Below, one piece after another: positions 8,380 through 15,011 of a DNA stretch of 26,287 bases (position 1 is the first letter of the stretch; the number at the start of each line of letters is the position of its first letter). A model generated the notes under the pieces. The model worked only from the letters and a program-made list of their open reading frames with translations. It had not been told where the DNA came from and did no database searches. This DNA is from Marininema mesophilum. Its GTDB lineage: Bacteria; Bacillota; Bacilli; Thermoactinomycetales; DSM-45169. The position numbers and the translations under genes were made by a program. The stretch is taken from assembly GCF_900106775.1 (NCBI RefSeq), contig NZ_FNNQ01000022.1, positions 1 through 26,287 of the forward strand. Direction: 5' to 3'.

Positions 8380-9116
8380 GTTGATGTTGGCACCCTTCCT
8401 GTGAAAATCATCCGTTGACTATGATCCTTTGAGTAAGGACTCCCTTTAAAATCTCCTGAAACTCGATCAATTTGAAGTCCTGAAGCATCGATCATCGCTT
8501 CCATCTGCTCAAGAGAGTACATTTTTACACGTTCCTGGTATACCTTCTTCTCACCATGTTCCTTAGTCAAGATGATTGTTTTACAAACAAAATCGCCATC
8601 AATCCAACGTTCCTCCAGAATCCGTATATCTCCATCCATTCGTTCACTTTGTGGGATCAGATTCTTTTTCACCGCTTCCCGGTTAAGAAAGTCGATGAGA
8701 AAACGACCTCCAGGCTTGATCACGCGCTGGATTTCTTTCAGCACCTTTGCGTTCTCTTCATCCTCGACAAAGTAACCAAAAGAGGTAAATAAATTAACCA
8801 CAGCATCAAAGGACTGGTCCGTAAAGGGAAGTTCTCTCATATCTCCCCGAACATAGCGAATGCCCAGCTCCTCCTTAGAAGACTGTGCATGGGATAATAG
8901 TACTTCCGACAAATCTATTCCTGTCACTTGACATCCTAACCTTGCAAGGGAACGGGAATGACGCCCAGTCCCACAGCAAAGATCCAAAACAGAAGTTCCC
9001 TCTCCTAGATCCAGCCACTTTGCAACTTCGTGCACTTCTTGTTCTGCGTGGGAATTATCCCGATGGCGATAGACTAATAAATAGTCCTCTCCAAAACTCT
9101 CCTCATACCAAGACAT
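8376..9116 (-). CDS. Class I SAM-dependent methyltransferase
   Basis: The 246-aa protein has the SAM-binding motif I VLDLCCGTGRHS (43-54), the acidic end of strand 2 in VTGIDLS, the motif II-like region RYVRGDMRELPF, and FDAVVNLFTSFGYF followed by IKPGGRFLIDF. This is the UbiE/COG2226-like Rossmann fold, with a C-terminal beta region that would cover the acceptor. The acceptor molecule is unknown. Start: AGGAGG ten bases before ATG at 9116. It is the first gene of a likely operon with the HAD phosphatase and the metallo-beta-lactamase-fold enzyme, which may point to joint action on a small metabolite. Confidence 0.88.
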   Translation of the reverse strand: MSWYEESFGEDYLLVYRHRDNSHAEQEVHEVAKWLDLGEGTSVLDLCCGTGRHSRSLARLGCQVTGIDLSEVLLSHAQSSKEELGIRYVRGDMRELPFTDQSFDAVVNLFTSFGYFVEDEENAKVLKEIQRVIKPGGRFLIDFLNREAVKKNLIPQSERMDGDIRILEERWIDGDFVCKTIILTKEHGEKKVYQERVKMYSLEQMEAMIDASGLQIDRVSGDFKGSPYSKDHSQRMIFTGRVPTST

Positions 9117-9187
9117 CTATCTTTTTCCTCCTGTCCATTTCCCAATCTATTTCCTTTCATTTCATTATAACAAAGAAAATACTTTCA

Positions 9188-9655
9188 TTATTTCTCAACA
9201 TTTAATCCACCCTTGTTGGAAACATACCCTGCACCAAGTTCTTGTTGTAGATAGGATCGTATCCATGTTACACACTTGCCAAAGACCGCTACCCCTTTTA
9301 ATTCTTGACTCAACTCCCTTATATCTATCTCGACATAACGACGTACCAACCGCTCCCGCACCCGAATCAATTCCTTTAAACGGATCGCTCCCTCCTGCGG
9401 AATCACCTTTTCGTCCTCTAATATATCGATGATATCCGAGTATCCCCCAGGATCTCGCATAATAAAGCCATCGATCAAGGCATCTCCTGCATCAATCACA
9501 CATTCTATCGCTATATGTAAGGCTCTGGATACCGCAAAAAATGCTATCTCATCTTGCTCATCCATAGGAATCTTCGTAGCCTCCAACACATTTGAACAAC
9601 GGGCCAAGTAAACCAATTGCTTATCGATTCGCTGCGTATCTACTTCGTAAAACAT
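9188..9655 (-). CDS. yutE: DUF86/HepT-like protein, YutE type
   Basis: This 155-aa helical protein matches B. subtilis YutE in layout: an N-terminal helix, the DAGDALIDGFIMRDPGGYSD segment, and a C-terminal ELG end after a helix ending in RSYLQQ. DUF86 includes the HepT RNase toxins, which carry an Rx4HxY motif. Here the matching place reads RERLVRRY, with Arg in place of the catalytic His, and no MNT-type antitoxin gene is next to it. It is therefore better viewed as a housekeeping YutE homologue of unknown function than as a toxin. Start: GGAGAGG before ATG at 9655. It is divergent from the coat protein gene. Confidence 0.8.
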   Translation of the reverse strand: MFYEVDTQRIDKQLVYLARCSNVLEATKIPMDEQDEIAFFAVSRALHIAIECVIDAGDALIDGFIMRDPGGYSDIIDILEDEKVIPQEGAIRLKELIRVRERLVRRYVEIDIRELSQELKGVAVFGKCVTWIRSYLQQELGAGYVSNKGGLNVEK

Positions 9656-9797
9656 TGTGCACCTCTCCTAACAAAAAAGTTCATCTCCTTACGTATCTTA
9701 ACCTTAGTATGCGCCCTTTTCTCTATATCTGTCCATGAATAGAATCCGAGAAACTCCACACAATGTTAAGTGAGCAAATAGAAAGGGAGGATTTCCT

Positions 9798-10049
9798 GTG
9801 CAATTAACCAGCAAAGACTTAAATTATCTAAAGGACGAATTGTCTTGGGAGTTACTTGCCTTTAAAAAATGCTTTCACTACTCCCAAGAGTGTATTGACC
9901 CACAGCTAAAACAATTTATTGACCAAGTGGGACAAATGCACCAACAACACTACCAACAACTTCTCACCCACTTGGACCCCAATGGCGTTGGCAGTGCAGC
10001 GATGCCTTCCCAAGGAATGACTGGACCGAGTAACACAACGCCCCAATAA
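9798..10049 (+). CDS. Small spore coat protein, CotF-like (first of a pair)
   Basis: This 83-aa protein has two helical stretches rich in His, Gln and Leu (KDLNYLKDELSWELLAFKKC and FIDQVGQMHQQHYQQLLTHL) and a flexible Gly/Ser/Pro C-terminus. The pattern resembles the ferritin-like half domain of CotF-type coat proteins. The start is GTG, seven bases after GGGAGG. It lies 12 bases before a second coat-like gene, and both probably belong to a sporulation operon expressed in the mother cell; that timing is inferred from the family. No promoter could be assigned in 9656-9797. Confidence 0.7.
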   Translation: MQLTSKDLNYLKDELSWELLAFKKCFHYSQECIDPQLKQFIDQVGQMHQQHYQQLLTHLDPNGVGSAAMPSQGMTGPSNTTPQ

Positions 10050-10061
10050 GGAGGAATTTCC

Positions 10062-10397
10062 ATGCAACAGCAATATCCACCCCAAGGCACACCCCAGGCA
10101 TCCACAGGGCTTCCCCAAGTGAAAGGTCCTGAGATGAATGATCGAGACCGACTTAACGATGTATTATCCACGGTGAAAAACTTGACGGTAGGTTACAACA
10201 TTGGGACGAATGAAGCGAGCAATGATCGGTTGTATCAAACTCAGATGAATATCCTCACTAACCTGCACAATTGCCAGCGCGATCTCTTCAATATGATGCA
10301 TTCCAAGGGTTGGTACAAGACGGAGCCAGTAGCAATGCAACAGGTAACAACCACTTTCCAACAATTTAGCAATTACTCCACCCAATTTCCCTATTGA
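10062..10397 (+). CDS. CotF-family spore coat protein (second of a pair)
   Basis: The 111-aa protein has a Gln/Pro-rich N-terminus (MQQQYPPQGTPQ), then the CotF-like helical core: MNDRDRLNDVLSTVKNLT, NEASNDRLYQTQMNILTNL and NCQRDLFNMMHSKGWYKTEP. The NDRLYQ and FNMMxxKGWY signatures are typical of CotF-related coat proteins. It is a structural component of the spore coat, not an enzyme. An AGGAGG ribosome site sits just after the stop of the first coat gene, supporting cotranscription. A strong hairpin follows at 10407-10454. Confidence 0.82.
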   Translation: MQQQYPPQGTPQASTGLPQVKGPEMNDRDRLNDVLSTVKNLTVGYNIGTNEASNDRLYQTQMNILTNLHNCQRDLFNMMHSKGWYKTEPVAMQQVTTTFQQFSNYSTQFPY

Positions 10398-10406
10398 GTC
10401 GGAGCA

Positions 10407-10454
10407 TCCATAAGAAAAGGAACCGGGGATCTCCCCGGTTCCTTTTCTTATGGA
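10407..10454 (+). terminator. 22-bp perfect hairpin terminating the coat protein pair
   Basis: The arms 10407-10428 and 10433-10454 are perfectly complementary over 22 bp with a four-base loop. The distal arm contains CCTTTTCTTATGG, so a shorter GC-rich core would be followed by a U-rich stretch. It lies 10 bases past the second coat gene. Confidence 0.8.
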
Positions 10455-10682
10455 ATCAGTATGACATGTTAAAATTATCCATTTTAAACCTTTGTTGTTA
10501 CGGGAAGTGAAGTGAGTAGAGAGCGGTGTACTAGTTCATATATACTAATCCATTTCCCTCCAAATGTTTATGGACGACCATCGAATGGTATGTTACCATG
10601 GAGCCGATTATTATTGACGATTGAACGAATCGTTTCTAGAAATGTTATCTAGACTCTGTAGCAAGGGGGTGCTTGTCCAATT

Positions 10683-11762
10683 ATGAATTTAGGTGAACAG
10701 ACAGGACCAACGCCAACATCAACGCCCAAACCACGAGATTATTACTTTGACAACTTGAAATTCATCCTCATTGTACTAGTGGTTCTCGGACATGCCTATC
10801 GCCCTTTGATCGATGAAAGTCCAATTGTGAAGTCGGTCTACCTCGCGATTTACACCTTTCACATGCCATTAATGATCCTTGTGACAGGGTTTTTTGCGAA
10901 AAATTTCAACCGAGAAGGGCAAGCAAAAAAATTAATTGCTACGGTTCTCATTCCTTATATTATTTTTGAAGTCTTGTATTCTGTCTTCGATCACTATGTG
11001 AACAGCACTGATTCCATTGATTTATCGATTCTTGAACCCTATTGGATCATGTGGTTTCTGTTTAGCCTCTTTCTATGGCGATTAATGTTACCTTATTTTA
11101 TCAACTTAAAATATCCCCTAATTACAGCCTATTTGCTTGCCATCATCATCGGATATATTGACGATGCTGATAAGTTGCTTAGCCTTTCTCGCACTATTTC
11201 ATTCTTTCCTTTCTTCCTTACAGGCTATTATTTACAACGACACCACTTTGACTTTCTTTTTACTAGATGGAAGCAAGTTCTCTCTGTGATTGGGTTAGCT
11301 TTACTGATCCTGATGTATTGGTACCTTGTATTTCACAGTTCTATCGACCTTGATTTTCGCAAGTGGCTATATTTCGTCTACCCATATGAAGGTTTAAATC
11401 GTCCTGAGTGGTATGCAGGAATCATCCGACTTAGCTTCATCGGACTCGCCCTGCTCGCCTCGATGTTTGTCCTTGCCCTTACCCCCCGGAAAAAAACCTT
11501 TTTCAGTAGAATGGGGAGTCGCTCGCTGTATGTCTATCTACTCCATGGCTTTATTATTAAAGCCTATAATGCCGCTAACATTGATGACAAATTTACTGGA
11601 CCCGCTCTTTATATCATCGTAACAATTATCTCAGTTGTGGTCACATTACTCCTCTCCTCACGTTTTGTGCAGAGTTGCGCACAACCTCTCGTACAACCAA
11701 AAGTTCAATGGCTTTTTAGAAAAAAAAGCGAGAAACAAAAACTAAATAATGTTCTCGGATAA
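10683..11762 (+). CDS. Membrane O-acyltransferase, acyltransferase-3 family (fucose 4-O-acetylase-like)
   Basis: The 359-aa integral membrane protein has about ten hydrophobic segments. The N-terminal signature DYYFDNLKFILIVLVVLGHA (39-58 approx.) with the GHAYRP motif is typical of the COG3594 branch of acyltransferase 3. Further family elements are FHMPLMILVTGFFAKN, WIMWFLFSLFLWR and SLYVYLLHGF. It transfers an acetyl or similar group to a cell-surface sugar or polymer; the acceptor is unknown. The ribosome site AAGGGGG (10663-10669) is 13 bases before the ATG, longer than usual. The 228-base upstream gap holds a weak promoter candidate (TTGACG 10614-10619, 17-base spacer, TAGAAA). It ends at a terminator at 11769-11800. 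Confidence 0.88.
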   Translation: MNLGEQTGPTPTSTPKPRDYYFDNLKFILIVLVVLGHAYRPLIDESPIVKSVYLAIYTFHMPLMILVTGFFAKNFNREGQAKKLIATVLIPYIIFEVLYSVFDHYVNSTDSIDLSILEPYWIMWFLFSLFLWRLMLPYFINLKYPLITAYLLAIIIGYIDDADKLLSLSRTISFFPFFLTGYYLQRHHFDFLFTRWKQVLSVIGLALLILMYWYLVFHSSIDLDFRKWLYFVYPYEGLNRPEWYAGIIRLSFIGLALLASMFVLALTPRKKTFFSRMGSRSLYVYLLHGFIIKAYNAANIDDKFTGPALYIIVTIISVVVTLLLSSRFVQSCAQPLVQPKVQWLFRKKSEKQKLNNVLG

Positions 11763-11768
11763 CTTAAG

Positions 11769-11806
11769 GAAAAGAGCTTGGTTATACCCAAGCTCTTTTC
11801 TTCTTT
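11769..11806 (+). terminator. Rho-independent terminator of the acyltransferase gene
   Basis: A 13-bp stem GAAAAGAGCTTGG / CCAAGCTCTTTTC with a six-base loop is followed by TTCTTT. It begins seven bases after the stop codon. Confidence 0.8.
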
Positions 11807-11890
11807 ATCTTCGAAATTTCATTTTGTCAATCAGACTCTTTGTTTGTCACACAATGACATCCTTTGTCGGGCAGGAAGGATTCCGTTAGG

Positions 11891-11941
11891 CCTCCCCGAA
11901 AATACTTGTGTAACACCAAATTCTGGGGAGGTCGTATTTTT
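11891..11941 (+). promoter_or_regulatory. Hairpin sequestering the ribosome site of the MerR/RacA-like gene
   Basis: CCTCCCCGAA (11891-11900) pairs with TTC-T-GGGGAGG (11921-11931, one bulged T). The right arm is the GGGGAGG ribosome site of the gene starting at 11942. The hairpin is followed by TCGTATTTTT, so it could act either by hiding the ribosome site or as a terminator-like structure. Confidence 0.45.
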
Positions 11942-12592
11942 ATGACCGAAGAGGCGCGCATATCCACCCGGGAGGCCGCCCAACGCCTCCACGTCCATGC
12001 ACGGACGGTCCGAAAATGGATCGACTCCTTTGAAGAGTACATCGCTCCCGAGGCAAATGAACGAGGCCACTATAAGCTCTCAGAAGAGGGCTTCCGTCGG
12101 CTGTCGGATATTCAGCAACGTTTGCAAGAACCCAACAAAACGATGCGACAAATCCGCCAGGACTTGATGAAAGAAGGCAAATGGGAGGTGGAACGCGTCG
12201 TTTCGGAAAGTAGCCCCACGGAGAAAGCAGAAGATGTACCAAAGATGCCTTTTGGAAGTGAAACCCCTGTCCATCGCATCATCGGAAGTCTTGATGAAAT
12301 CGGTGAAATGATGGAAACCGTCTTTGCTCGCCTGGATCACCTTGAAGATCATGTCTTCACCATGTTTGATGTAATGGAACAAATGGAAACCAAAATTACC
12401 ACCCACCCACAGCAAAGCATGATTCCTGCCACCACGGTTCAACAAATGGTGGACGAGATCAGTAAACGTCAAGAACAACTTCGCGTCGAACTGCGTAATG
12501 CCACCTTCACCCATCGGCTAGCCTCTGCTACGTCTGAAAACGCTATTACCCCACGCCGACAAAAACGTACTCGATTCCTTGGTATATTTTAA
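11942..12592 (+). CDS. MerR-type HTH protein with central helical region and basic tail, RacA-like
   Basis: The protein has 216 aa from ATG 11942, which lies ten bases after GGGGAGG; the open frame reaches back to a TTG at 11864 without a good ribosome site. Residues 5-75 form a MerR-like winged helix (ISTREAAQRLHVHARTVRKW, then ERGHYKLSEEGFRRLSDIQ). The middle (about 100-190) is helical with heptad-like content (LDEIGEMMETVFARLDHLED, VMEQMETKI, ISKRQEQLRVELRN). The C-terminus ends in TPRRQKRTRFLGIF, a basic stretch followed by hydrophobic residues. The same plan occurs in B. subtilis RacA, which anchors the chromosome to the cell pole in sporulation, and in DUF3967-type proteins. RacA identity is a hypothesis; DNA binding is likely. 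Confidence 0.65.
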   Translation: MTEEARISTREAAQRLHVHARTVRKWIDSFEEYIAPEANERGHYKLSEEGFRRLSDIQQRLQEPNKTMRQIRQDLMKEGKWEVERVVSESSPTEKAEDVPKMPFGSETPVHRIIGSLDEIGEMMETVFARLDHLEDHVFTMFDVMEQMETKITTHPQQSMIPATTVQQMVDEISKRQEQLRVELRNATFTHRLASATSENAITPRRQKRTRFLGIF

Positions 12593-12649
12593 TCATCACA
12601 TCCCACACATCCCATTTGAACAGAACTCACCTATCGCTATCTAATAGGT

Positions 12650-12655
12650 TATAAT
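12650..12655 (+). promoter_or_regulatory. Candidate -10 box of the DUF3055 gene
   Basis: A perfect TATAAT sits 33 bases before the start codon. No convincing -35 hexamer is found 16-18 bases upstream, so the call rests on the -10 box and its location only. Confidence 0.35.
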
Positions 12656-12688
12656 AGAGGGAAACGTTGCACAAAGGGGTAATACCAC

Positions 12689-12961
12689 ATGTCCAACGAG
12701 GACCTCTTTTTTTTATACGATGAATCTGAAGATACCCGTACGCGATTTGTTAGTTTTGTGGGACAAGCATGCCGGTTTGATCTTGGAATTACGGTAACAA
12801 GCCAATTCTACGGAAAATTATTGGTCTTCAATATCCAATCCAATCGGTTTGCAATCATTGGTAACGATGATCTAAAGGAGCCCGGATACTTAGAACATGT
12901 CTACAACATCAGTGAGGAAGAAGCCGAGGAGTTAAAAGAGTTTATCTTATCCTTGTTTTAA
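12689..12961 (+). CDS. DUF3055 (SAV0927-like) family protein
   Basis: This 90-aa acidic protein opens with DLFFLYDESEDTRTRFVSFVG and ends with a Glu-rich helix (ISEEEAEELKEFILSLF). The pattern FYGKLLVFNIQSNRFAIIGNDD in the middle matches the small Bacillales family DUF3055, which has no known function. It is probably a compact cytoplasmic alpha/beta domain. Ribosome site AAAGGGG ends nine bases before the ATG. It is followed after about 60 bases by another small gene on the same strand and may be cotranscribed with it up to the palindromic terminator at 13300-13339. Confidence 0.75.
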   Translation: MSNEDLFFLYDESEDTRTRFVSFVGQACRFDLGITVTSQFYGKLLVFNIQSNRFAIIGNDDLKEPGYLEHVYNISEEEAEELKEFILSLF

Positions 12962-13020
12962 CCATCACTCCGTCATAATCTCTCCACTTTCGTGGGAGGA
13001 TAACGACGGGGTGATTGAAC

Positions 13021-13293
13021 ATGACGAAAAAGAAATATACGGATGTGGGAACCGTTGAATCCCAACGCAATGATGTCTTTCCTGAGGAATTCCCTGAGGG
13101 TTCATTTGGCTCCAGTATCAATGAAGCGACTCTAGGAAAACAATCTCCTTGGCTACCTACCCAACATGCCGCACCGCAATTCACCTATGAAATGCGCCGC
13201 TTCCATGAGGGTATTCCGCGCCAGATGCCTGGAAGCCACCCTACCCATGATGACCCTGACCGAAACGAAGAGACTCATTCCGATTCACAATGA
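13021..13293 (+). CDS. Small conserved hypothetical protein of Bacillales
   Basis: The product is a 90-aa hydrophilic, Pro- and Glu-rich protein with no membrane segment. It runs from KKYTDVGTVESQRNDVFPEE through FPEGSFGSSI and ends with PGSHPTHDDPDRNEE. Similar short sequences labelled only as cytosolic protein are known to me from Bacillus genomes; no function is established. It is probably largely unstructured. The ATG at 13021 is chosen over an in-frame TTG at 13015 because of its spacing from GGGGTGA. It converges on yutD, sharing the palindrome at 13300-13339. Confidence 0.65.
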   Translation: MTKKKYTDVGTVESQRNDVFPEEFPEGSFGSSINEATLGKQSPWLPTQHAAPQFTYEMRRFHEGIPRQMPGSHPTHDDPDRNEETHSDSQ

Positions 13294-13299
13294 ACATAA

Positions 13300-13339
13300 A
13301 AAGAGCCCTAAAGGTTGAATTCAACCTTTAGGGCTCTTT
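13300..13339. terminator. Perfect 40-base palindrome, bidirectional terminator
   Basis: The arms 13300-13319 and 13320-13339 are perfect reverse complements with no spacer; the centre is GAATTC. The outer ends are AAAGAGCCC and GGGCTCTTT, giving a U-tail on both strands. It lies between convergent genes ending at 13293 (plus) and 13342 (minus). Confidence 0.85.
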
Positions 13340-13341
13340 GA

Positions 13342-13695
13342 CTATGGCTGACCACCAGAGCGAGACATTTTGCGCTCTCTTGGCCTACCCTTCTTCTCAC
13401 GAGGGCTCTGACTCGCATTGTTTACACGACGCAACATAAAGTAGGCACATCCGAAGTTACAATACTCATGGAGATATTCTTCGAAATGAGTGATCCGTGT
13501 TTCACGAGTAGCTCGTGGATGTTTATCCGCGAAAAATCCTTTCAACCGGAGCTGTCCATAGCCCCAATCTCCAACAATGTAATCGTATTTTCCAAGGACT
13601 TCACTATAACGCTTGTTAAATGCTTCAGGATTCCAGCCATTCTTATGGTTTTTTACCAACTCGTAGCTAATTCCCTGGATCTCCACTTGGCTCAT
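13342..13695 (-). CDS. yutD: YutD family protein
   Basis: This is a 117-aa protein from the ATG at 13695, selected because AGAGG lies eight bases upstream; a GTG two codons earlier is possible. Family signatures are GWNPEAFNKRYSEVLGKYDY, IVGDWGYGQLRLKGFF and EYLHEYCNFGCAYFMLRRV. The C-terminal tail is Arg/Lys/Ser-rich and probably disordered. The function of YutD is unknown. It lies next to lipA, as in B. subtilis, which supports the symbol. Confidence 0.9.
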   Translation of the reverse strand: MSQVEIQGISYELVKNHKNGWNPEAFNKRYSEVLGKYDYIVGDWGYGQLRLKGFFADKHPRATRETRITHFEEYLHEYCNFGCAYFMLRRVNNASQSPREKKGRPRERKMSRSGGQP

Positions 13696-13814
13696 GGGCA
13701 CAACCTCTGCATTTTGATCTCAACAATGGTTCTATCCCGTATTCGGTAAGTTCAATGAAAAAACCTTCTCATCACCATTATTTCCAGTGATGATCATCCA
13801 TGGAAAGAGTTTTT

Positions 13815-13859
13815 TGATAAAAACAGCCTCGTCCGCTAGAACCGAGGCTGTTTTTATCA
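13815..13859 (-). terminator. 17-bp perfect hairpin terminator of lipA
   Basis: The arms 13815-13831 and 13843-13859 are perfectly complementary. The core is ACAGCCTCG / CGAGGCTGT with T-rich flanks on both strands. The proximal arm overlaps the lipA stop codon at 13857-13859. Confidence 0.8.
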
Positions 13860-14747
13860 TTGAGCTGCTGCGGTTGATTGTTGTGCCGACTTTACTTGCT
13901 CATGAGCATGATAAGAGCTACGAACAAGAGGCCCTGACTCTACATGGTCAAACCCACGAGTAAACCCTTCTTTTCGTAACTTAACAAACTCCTTAGGCGT
14001 GTAGTACTTATCGATGTTTAAGTGCTTTTTGGTTGGTTGCAAATATTGCCCGATAGTCATAATGTTACAATCCACTTCGCGCAGGTCGTCCATGGTTTCA
14101 AGTATTTCATTCCAGTCCTCTCCTACACCAATCATAATGCTTGATTTTGTAGGGATGTCTGGTTGCATTTCTTTTGCTCGACGCAATAGCTCAAGGGTAC
14201 GCTCATATTTCGCCTTCGAGCGAACACGATCTGAACGGCTCCGTACCGTCTCCAGATTATGATTCAAAATATCAGGACGCTCATCCATCACCGTTTTCAG
14301 TGCATCCCAATTACCTTGAAAGTCAGGGATCAATACCTCTACACTCGTAAAGGGATTCCGCTTCCGAATGGCCTGAATCGTCGCCGCAAAGATAGCCGCC
14401 CCTCCATCAGCTAAGTCATCCCGTGCCACAGAGGTAACAACCGTATGCTTCAGTTTCATCTGTTCTACCGCTTCTGCTACTCGTTCAGGCTCTTGCCAAT
14501 CTAATTCGGTAGGTAACCCCGTTTTTACTGCACAGAACCGACAAGCCCGTGTACAAATATCTCCTAGAATCATGAAAGTGGCGGTCCGATGAACGGCCCA
14601 ACATTCATGGATATTGGGACATTTCGCCTCTTCACAAACTGTATGTAGAGTTTTACCGCGCATCATCTTCTTCAATTCACGATAATTATTGTTGACATTT
14701 AATTTGGTTTTAAGCCATTCCGGCTTTCTTTTATGTTCGTAAGGCAA
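13857..14747 (-). CDS. lipA: Lipoyl synthase
   Basis: This radical SAM enzyme inserts two sulfur atoms into protein-bound octanoyl groups to form the lipoyl cofactor of 2-oxoacid dehydrogenases and the glycine cleavage system. In the 296-aa product the auxiliary cluster cysteines are C38, C43 and C49 (CEEAKCPNIHEC) and the radical SAM cysteines are C65, C69 and C72 (CTRACRFC). The C-terminal RSSYHAHEQV supplies the conserved serine ligand. Although the frame is open to 14822, AAAGGAGG seven bases before a TTG at 14747 gives the start (MPYEHKRKPEWLK), which matches where family members begin. It is divergent from the lytH-like gene. Confidence 0.95.
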   Translation of the reverse strand: MPYEHKRKPEWLKTKLNVNNNYRELKKMMRGKTLHTVCEEAKCPNIHECWAVHRTATFMILGDICTRACRFCAVKTGLPTELDWQEPERVAEAVEQMKLKHTVVTSVARDDLADGGAAIFAATIQAIRKRNPFTSVEVLIPDFQGNWDALKTVMDERPDILNHNLETVRSRSDRVRSKAKYERTLELLRRAKEMQPDIPTKSSIMIGVGEDWNEILETMDDLREVDCNIMTIGQYLQPTKKHLNIDKYYTPKEFVKLRKEGFTRGFDHVESGPLVRSSYHAHEQVKSAQQSTAAAQ

Positions 14748-14869
14748 CTTGATTCCTCCTTTTACTACTCCATTCACTGATTCCTTTATCATACCACAAA
14801 AAATCTGGAATAAGCCTTCCAACCTAGAAGTTCAACATTTCCATAATTCTCTCTCTTTGATTCGCACAC

Positions 14870-14894
14870 TTATCCACAGGTTGGTTGTGGATAT
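14870..14894. promoter_or_regulatory. Inverted pair of DnaA-box-like sites
   Basis: TTATCCACA (14870-14878) is a perfect DnaA box. TGTGGATAT (14886-14894) is the opposite-strand copy with one mismatch, seven bases away. The pair lies between the divergent lipA and lytH-like genes. Confidence 0.45.
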
Positions 14895-15011
14895 TGTGAG
14901 AAAAATTTGTCAAATCAACTACCATCCTCTTATTACCATTTTTATCATGAAAGAAGCAGCCTCTATCGTCACAAACTACTATCGACTTAACAAGAAAGCG
15001 GTGGTGGATGG

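Noticed and set aside
9188..9655. HepT-MNT toxin-antitoxin system
   Set aside because: The catalytic His is missing and there is no MNT-type partner gene; YutE-like identity fits better.
12080..12514. A 144-codon minus-strand open frame opposite the RacA-like gene
   Set aside because: The plus-strand frame has a recognisable HTH and helical region; the antisense frame shows no family motif or ribosome site.
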